A program made the position numbers and the translations under genes. From contig NZ_VEEP01000001.1 of assembly GCF_007678455.1 (NCBI RefSeq), positions 124,001-188,000 on the forward strand: DNA of 64,000 bases, read 5' to 3'. Below the pieces are notes generated by a model. The model saw only the letters and a program-made list of their open reading frames with translations. It was not told the DNA's origin and did not search any database. This DNA is from Cytobacillus oceanisediminis 2691. Lineage in GTDB: Bacteria; Bacillota; Bacilli; Bacillales; Cytobacillaceae. This document shows, piece by piece, positions 59,686 through 64,000 of this stretch (positions are counted from its first letter, which is position 1; every line of letters begins with the position of its first letter).

Positions 59686-62307
59686 ATGAATTGGTTTAGC
59701 TTGTTTTTGGCTCAAATGTCCCAGCTGGCATCGAGTAAAGGGGTACTCTATTCTGTAATAGCAGCTTTGTTAGTGCCAATCGTCTATGGCGGAATCCTGC
59801 TGTCTCCAGATTGGGGACCGTATGATAATCTCTCCAATCTGCCAGTTGGGGTTGTCAATAATGACAGAGGTGCCATGTCCGGGGACGAGCCCCTTAATGT
59901 CGGTGAAGATCTTGTGGCAGACTTGAAGAAAAGCAATGACTTAGGCTGGAAGTTTGTAGATTCAGAGGAAGCAGAAGAAGGATTGAGAAGCTTTAAATAT
60001 TACATGGTCATTGAAATTCCAGAAGACTTCTCTGAGAGAGTGACGACAGTTCTTGAACCGGACCCGAAAAAGCTGGAACTCAATTATATCCAGAATGAGG
60101 GCCTTAATTTTATGGCAGCACAGGTCACTAAAAGTGCAACAGAAAAGTTAAGGGAGAAGCTGGCGAACAAGATAACGGAAAAGTATGCAAATAATATCTT
60201 CGCGAGTCTTGGTGAAGTATCAGATGGATTTAAGACAGCAGCTGATGGTTCTGCGCAACTGCATGATGGAACAGCTGAACTCCAGGATGGAACTGGGCTT
60301 CTATTGACTTCTCTAAATGAGAAGTCAGCGGATATTTCCAAGCTTGCGGCTGGAACTCTGGAACTGAAAAGGGGTACTGGTCAATTGGCCGGCACATTAG
60401 CTGAAAAACAAGGAAGTATATCTGAGCTGGCAAACGGTTCAAAGGAGCTCGCAGCCGGTACGGCTCAATTGGCAGGAAGCTTGAAATCTAAACAAAGAGA
60501 TATTACAAAACTTGCAAACGGCTCTAAAGACCTGAAAAACGGTACTGGCCTGCTATTAAGCTCTCTTAATGAAAAGTCCGCAGACATTACCAAGCTTGCG
60601 GACGGATCAGCAGATGTAAATGCAGGGACTGGGTTGCTTCTGCAAAAGCTTAAAGACGGACAGCCGGGCATTACTCAACTGGCTGCGGGTGGTAAGCAGT
60701 TAGAAGAAAAAATGCCAGAGCTTAAGGCTGCTACTTCCGAAGTCTTGGCTGGTTTACAAGCGGCACAACAGGCTGTAAAGGTAATTGGACCTGGAACTAA
60801 AGAAGTGGCGGACGGGATTGGCGAAGTAATTACAAATTCTCAAAATCTAGGAAGCAATCTGCAAAACCTGACTGTACTGATAGAATCGTATCTTGCTAAG
60901 AACCCAAGTTTAGCCACAGATAAAGAATTTTTAACTATTTTAGGGACGAGCCGAGGAATCAGGGATGCTGCCACAAAACCAGAAAATGCAACCAAACTAC
61001 AAGAACTGAAAGATGGAGCGGATCAGATTGCTGCAGCGTTCAATGAAAAAATTCCTGCAGAACAAGGATCACTGGCATCAGGAATTAATCAACTGGCAGA
61101 AGGGCAGAAATTAATAAACAATGGAGTAGCTGATTTAGCAGCAAAAGCCCCAGCCCTTTCTGCCGGAACAGCAAGTGTAGCGGCAGGCTGGGATGAAATG
61201 ATCACTAAGGTCGGTTTGCTTCATGATGGAACATCTCAAATAGCTGCAGGAAATAAATCGGTCAATGCAGGGTGGGGAACCATCACAGCAGGAGTTAAGG
61301 AGCTTGATGGGGGAGCAGCGCTAATCTCTGCCGGGAATCAAACGGTAGATAAAGGCTGGAAGGAGCTCGCTACTGGTGCGACAAAAATCCATTCAGGTGC
61401 AGCTCAGGTCAGCGATGGAAATGCTGCCGTAGATAATGGATGGCGTGAGCTGACAGCTGGTGCTTCCAAGATTCATTCTGGAGTTGTCCAGGTTAGCGAC
61501 GGAAATGTAAGTGTCGAAAAAGGTTGGGGAGATCTGACAGATGGAGTAACAAAATTGAATGATGGAGCCGGGAAACTTTATGATGGAAGCGGTGAATTGG
61601 CTGCCGGATTAAAGGATGGAGCCGAGGAAACTGGTAAAATTAAAGCTAATGAAAAAAATATCGGCATGTTCGCCTCACCGGTGGAACTAATTAGTAACAA
61701 AGTCAATGGCTATTCACTTTACAGAGATTCTTCTGCGCCATATGTAATGACGCTTGCATTATTCGTGGGGATATTAATCATGTCAATGTTCATCAATTTC
61801 AACAAGCCTCAGGAACTAAATGTATCCAAGGTGGGCTGGTTTGCCGTGAAATTTTTGAATCTTGCTTCCCTGGCCGTTGTTCAGGCAATCCTTCTATCCA
61901 TCGTGGTCCTCGCATTCCTGGGATTGCAGGTTACAAACCCAGTTGGATTCATAATGTTTGCTATACTGGTTAGTATTGTATTTGCGGCAATAGTTATGTT
62001 CTTTGCTTCGTTTGGGAATATCGGCCGGTTTATTCTTTTTGCATTAGTTGTCATGCAGCTTTCGACAACTGGATCAAACCTTCCAATTGATATGCTGCCA
62101 GAGAACCTGCGAAGTTTAAGTGCCTACTTGCCATTTACTTATTCAATTGCAGGATTTAAAGCTCTGATTTCACTAAATGATTTTTCAATGGCGTTGAGGA
62201 ATCTGGGTGTTCTTCTTGGTTTTCTGATCCTGTTTGCTTTGATGACTGTAACAGTCTATTTATTTAAGACAAAAGAACAACCTCAACATACCGATTTGGC
62301 CATGTAA
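59686..62307 (+). CDS. YhgE/Pip family membrane protein, second copy
   Basis: An 873-aa paralogue of the protein at 9502-11703: one N-terminal span (about 15-38), the conserved GPYDNLSNLPVGVVNNDRGA block, and a long extracellular region. It ends in a five- to six-span C-terminal domain (about 680-865). The repeats are longer and more regular than in the first copy, with recent-looking duplications such as two SLNEKSADI(S/T)KLA units and three KIHSGA(V)-QVSDGN units. Role unknown; family members act as phage receptors or export-related proteins. ATG at 59686 with GGGGGAG. Confidence 0.88.
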   Translation: MNWFSLFLAQMSQLASSKGVLYSVIAALLVPIVYGGILLSPDWGPYDNLSNLPVGVVNNDRGAMSGDEPLNVGEDLVADLKKSNDLGWKFVDSEEAEEGLRSFKYYMVIEIPEDFSERVTTVLEPDPKKLELNYIQNEGLNFMAAQVTKSATEKLREKLANKITEKYANNIFASLGEVSDGFKTAADGSAQLHDGTAELQDGTGLLLTSLNEKSADISKLAAGTLELKRGTGQLAGTLAEKQGSISELANGSKELAAGTAQLAGSLKSKQRDITKLANGSKDLKNGTGLLLSSLNEKSADITKLADGSADVNAGTGLLLQKLKDGQPGITQLAAGGKQLEEKMPELKAATSEVLAGLQAAQQAVKVIGPGTKEVADGIGEVITNSQNLGSNLQNLTVLIESYLAKNPSLATDKEFLTILGTSRGIRDAATKPENATKLQELKDGADQIAAAFNEKIPAEQGSLASGINQLAEGQKLINNGVADLAAKAPALSAGTASVAAGWDEMITKVGLLHDGTSQIAAGNKSVNAGWGTITAGVKELDGGAALISAGNQTVDKGWKELATGATKIHSGAAQVSDGNAAVDNGWRELTAGASKIHSGVVQVSDGNVSVEKGWGDLTDGVTKLNDGAGKLYDGSGELAAGLKDGAEETGKIKANEKNIGMFASPVELISNKVNGYSLYRDSSAPYVMTLALFVGILIMSMFINFNKPQELNVSKVGWFAVKFLNLASLAVVQAILLSIVVLAFLGLQVTNPVGFIMFAILVSIVFAAIVMFFASFGNIGRFILFALVVMQLSTTGSNLPIDMLPENLRSLSAYLPFTYSIAGFKALISLNDFSMALRNLGVLLGFLILFALMTVTVYLFKTKEQPQHTDLAM

Positions 62308-62317
62308 TGGCTGGGGG

Positions 62318-62346
62318 ACATCCTGAAAAGGGTGTCTCTTTTTTCA
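62318..62346 (+). terminator. Intrinsic terminator of the second YhgE gene
   Basis: GACATCC / GGGTGTC around TGAAAA, then TCTTTTTT. Confidence 0.82.
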
Positions 62347-62430
62347 TGTCTGGCAGATTACCTTATACTTATGAAATTCCTATTGAATATGTTATGATAT
62401 TTTAGACTTTACTATTAGGAGGACGGGTAC

Positions 62431-62784
62431 ATGGTACATGCCCATATGACAGCCTGGTTTTTGGCTTTGGTTTTATTCTTCGTTGCACTGGGACTACATA
62501 AAAGCGGTAAGGAAAAGGGCGCGAAAATTGTCCAGATGGTCCTTAGATTATTTTACGTGCTGATCCTATTGACTGGCTTCTGGCTACTTTTCAGCATTAA
62601 TATCAACATTATGTATGTGCTGAAAGCAGCGGTTGGCCTGTGGGTCATCTCTATGCTTGAAATGATCTTGATCCGTACAAGAAAGAACGAAAAGGCATCT
62701 ATTTTGTGGGTCCAATTCATCGTAGCAATCTTGCTTGTACTATATTTAGGTTTCTCACTTCCGCTCGGAACAGACTTGTTCTAA
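62431..62784 (+). CDS. yisL: YisL family (UPF0344) membrane protein
   Basis: A 117-aa protein with four predicted spans, beginning MVHAHMTAWFLALVLFFVAL; the early His residues and helix pattern match the UPF0344/YisL family. Function unknown. It keeps the yisK-yisL order of B. subtilis, interrupted here by the second YhgE gene. ATG with AGGAGGA; a terminator follows. Confidence 0.88.
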   Translation: MVHAHMTAWFLALVLFFVALGLHKSGKEKGAKIVQMVLRLFYVLILLTGFWLLFSININIMYVLKAAVGLWVISMLEMILIRTRKNEKASILWVQFIVAILLVLYLGFSLPLGTDLF

Positions 62785-62798
62785 ATAGGATTTGTCGA

Positions 62799-62836
62799 AA
62801 AAAAGCTGTCCAGAAATGGGCAGCTTTTCTCTTTTT
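62799..62836 (+). terminator. Intrinsic terminator of yisL
   Basis: AAAAGCTG-TCC (62801-62811) / GGG-CAGCTTTT (to 62828), then CTCTTTTT. Confidence 0.85.
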
Positions 62837-62913
62837 GTCATATCTTCACCCGGTCAATTATGGTAATTTAAGAGTTAAGGGATATTGGAGAAATATAGAA
62901 AATGGAGAATGCA

Positions 62914-64000
62914 ATGGCTACGACAAAAAGCTGCGTTTACGAAAGTGACAAACAACTTAATAGCTTTATAGAGAGCAATTCATTCAAAGATCATGCCAAT
63001 CTATTGGTGCAAATTTTTTATACAGAAGCAGGGAAGCTTAAGCGCCTTCAGCAATTACTTAAGAAACAGCTTCCTGTGTCTGCCGTGCTAAGCTGTGAAG
63101 CCGAAGGGGATTTTTATGAAGAGCATCCTTACATCCTCTCTTTTACTGCTTTCAACAAACAAGAGCTGGATGCAAGCCGCCATGACCAGCACACCATCAA
63201 CACATTGACACATTTGCTGGCCACTACACAACAAGACATCCTTCATCTTAATGAGAGTCTTGAGGTTTCTGAACAATATTATCGGTCCTTGTTTGACAAT
63301 AATGGGGACTTTGTTTATTCGACAGATCTGAATGGGAACTTCACAAGCGTTAACCAGGCGTTCATGAGAACCTTCGGCTATGGTGAAAGTGAACTTATTG
63401 GCAGGTCTGCGCTGAATTTTATTAATCCTGAAGACGTTCATCGTGCAAAATTGCATTTTATTCAAGCGCTGAAGGGAAAAGATCAGACCTATACCATCGA
63501 AATTCAGATTAAGAGCGGCGAGTCCCAAATTTTCCAGATAAAAAACATCCCGATCACGGTCAATGGATCCTGTGTGGGAACGTATGGAATCGGCAGGAAT
63601 ATCACCCGCCAAAAAAAGACAGAGGAAAGAATCATTCAGCTTGCCTATTATGACCAGGACACAGGTTTGCCCAACAGGATGAGATTTACGGAACAGCTGG
63701 AGGAAATGATTCACCGCGCTAAGCATAAGAAAGAACTGCTGGCAGTCCTTGTTATTGACATAGACCGCTTCAAGATCATCAATGACAGTCTTGGGCATTA
63801 TGCGGGAGACATTGTATTGAAACAGCTGGCTGACAGAATCCAGAATCAGATGCCAAAAGGGGCCTATTTTGGGAGATTCAGCGGCGATAAATTTACGATG
63901 CTTTTGACAGAGGACGTCGAGATCGATCAGACGACCAGGATGGCAAGAGAATTGCAAAGGCTTATATCAAAGCCTCTATATCACCAGAATCAGGAGTTTA
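62914..64000 (+). CDS. PAS-GGDEF signalling protein with a degenerate GGDEF site (cut by the window end)
   Basis: An open frame of 362 codons running off the right edge. Residues about 1-110 look like a truncated FIST-type sensor start (FKDHANLLVQIFYTEAGKL). A PAS domain follows (about 118-235, YYRSLFDNNGDFVYSTDLNG). The GGDEF domain starts at about 250 (YYDQDTGLPNRMRF, then VIDIDRFKIINDSLGHYAGD). The active-site loop reads S323-G-D-K-F, not GGDEF, so cyclase activity is doubtful; an EAL domain may follow outside the window. ATG at 62914 (ATGGAGAA upstream) or in-frame ATG at 62902. A leftward ORF on the other strand here is only its shadow. Confidence 0.85.
   Translation, partial: MATTKSCVYESDKQLNSFIESNSFKDHANLLVQIFYTEAGKLKRLQQLLKKQLPVSAVLSCEAEGDFYEEHPYILSFTAFNKQELDASRHDQHTINTLTHLLATTQQDILHLNESLEVSEQYYRSLFDNNGDFVYSTDLNGNFTSVNQAFMRTFGYGESELIGRSALNFINPEDVHRAKLHFIQALKGKDQTYTIEIQIKSGESQIFQIKNIPITVNGSCVGTYGIGRNITRQKKTEERIIQLAYYDQDTGLPNRMRFTEQLEEMIHRAKHKKELLAVLVIDIDRFKIINDSLGHYAGDIVLKQLADRIQNQMPKGAYFGRFSGDKFTMLLTEDVEIDQTTRMARELQRLISKPLYHQNQEF

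Noticed and set aside
63088-63957. Leftward 289-aa ORF at the right edge
   Set aside because: It is the antisense shadow of the PAS-GGDEF gene, whose domain motifs are clear on the plus strand.

Overview
The window looks like chromosomal DNA of an endospore-forming member of the Bacillaceae with moderate to low G+C (a Bacillus or Mesobacillus-like organism). The evidence is the gene set and gene order: liaFSR, hmoB, hemE-hemH-hemY, yhgD-yhgE, yhfH/yhfI, lplJ, lcfB, yhfN, yhzC/comK, yhjD, yhjE-sipV, addB-addA, yisB, gerPA-F, yisK and yisL. These largely follow the order known from the same part of the Bacillus subtilis chromosome, and blocks that B. subtilis lacks there are inserted between them. 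No rRNA, tRNA, insertion sequence, prophage or CRISPR array was seen.

Layout. 0-5 kb: a leftward multi-spanning permease, the cell-envelope stress system liaF-liaS-liaR, and leftward hmoB (heme degradation). 5-12 kb: the late coproporphyrin-dependent heme genes hemEHY, then a TetR regulator (yhgD) with the YhgE/Pip-type membrane protein it probably controls; both promoters carry a matching operator. 12-17.8 kb: a tiny zinc-ribbon gene (yhfH), a metallo-hydrolase (yhfI), lipoate ligase, acyl-CoA synthetase, enoyl-CoA hydratase and azlCD. 17.9-21.4 kb: a NitT/TauT-type ABC importer followed by a 13-copy, 53-bp hairpin repeat array. 21.4-28.9 kb: an M48 protease, yhzC/comK, yhjD behind an SOS box, an S9 peptidase, an LCP-family enzyme, yhjE and sipV.

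28.9-43.4 kb is the main accessory block. It holds a large STAND/TPR regulator ending in a SARP-like winged helix plus BTAD domain, a VOC protein, a Liv-type ABC importer, a 60-aa protein, a KAS III-like enzyme, an alpha/beta hydrolase with the lipase box of intracellular PHB depolymerases, a FabG-like reductase, and an acyl-CoA ligase. Upstream of the importer operon and of the ligase gene lies the same element: a perfect heptamer direct repeat (TGTAACT-N4-TGTAACT, 11-bp period) ending 9 bp before a -10-like hexamer. That is the architecture recognised by SARP activators. It suggests a self-contained carboxylic-acid (or polyester) uptake and activation regulon in a Bacillus, and it is the most interesting observation here.

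43.4-64 kb: an MFS transporter, the AddAB helicase-nuclease (without the sbcDC pair I would expect next to it), the HNH protein yisB, the gerP spore-coat permeability operon with a clear SigK promoter, another acyl-CoA ligase, a DUF418 membrane protein with a small P-loop kinase, yisK, a second YhgE/Pip protein behind a FadR-like palindrome, yisL, and a PAS-GGDEF protein cut off by the window end. Three unrelated intergenic repeat arrays each start just downstream of an intrinsic terminator (near 16.5, 20.6 and 41.1 kb).
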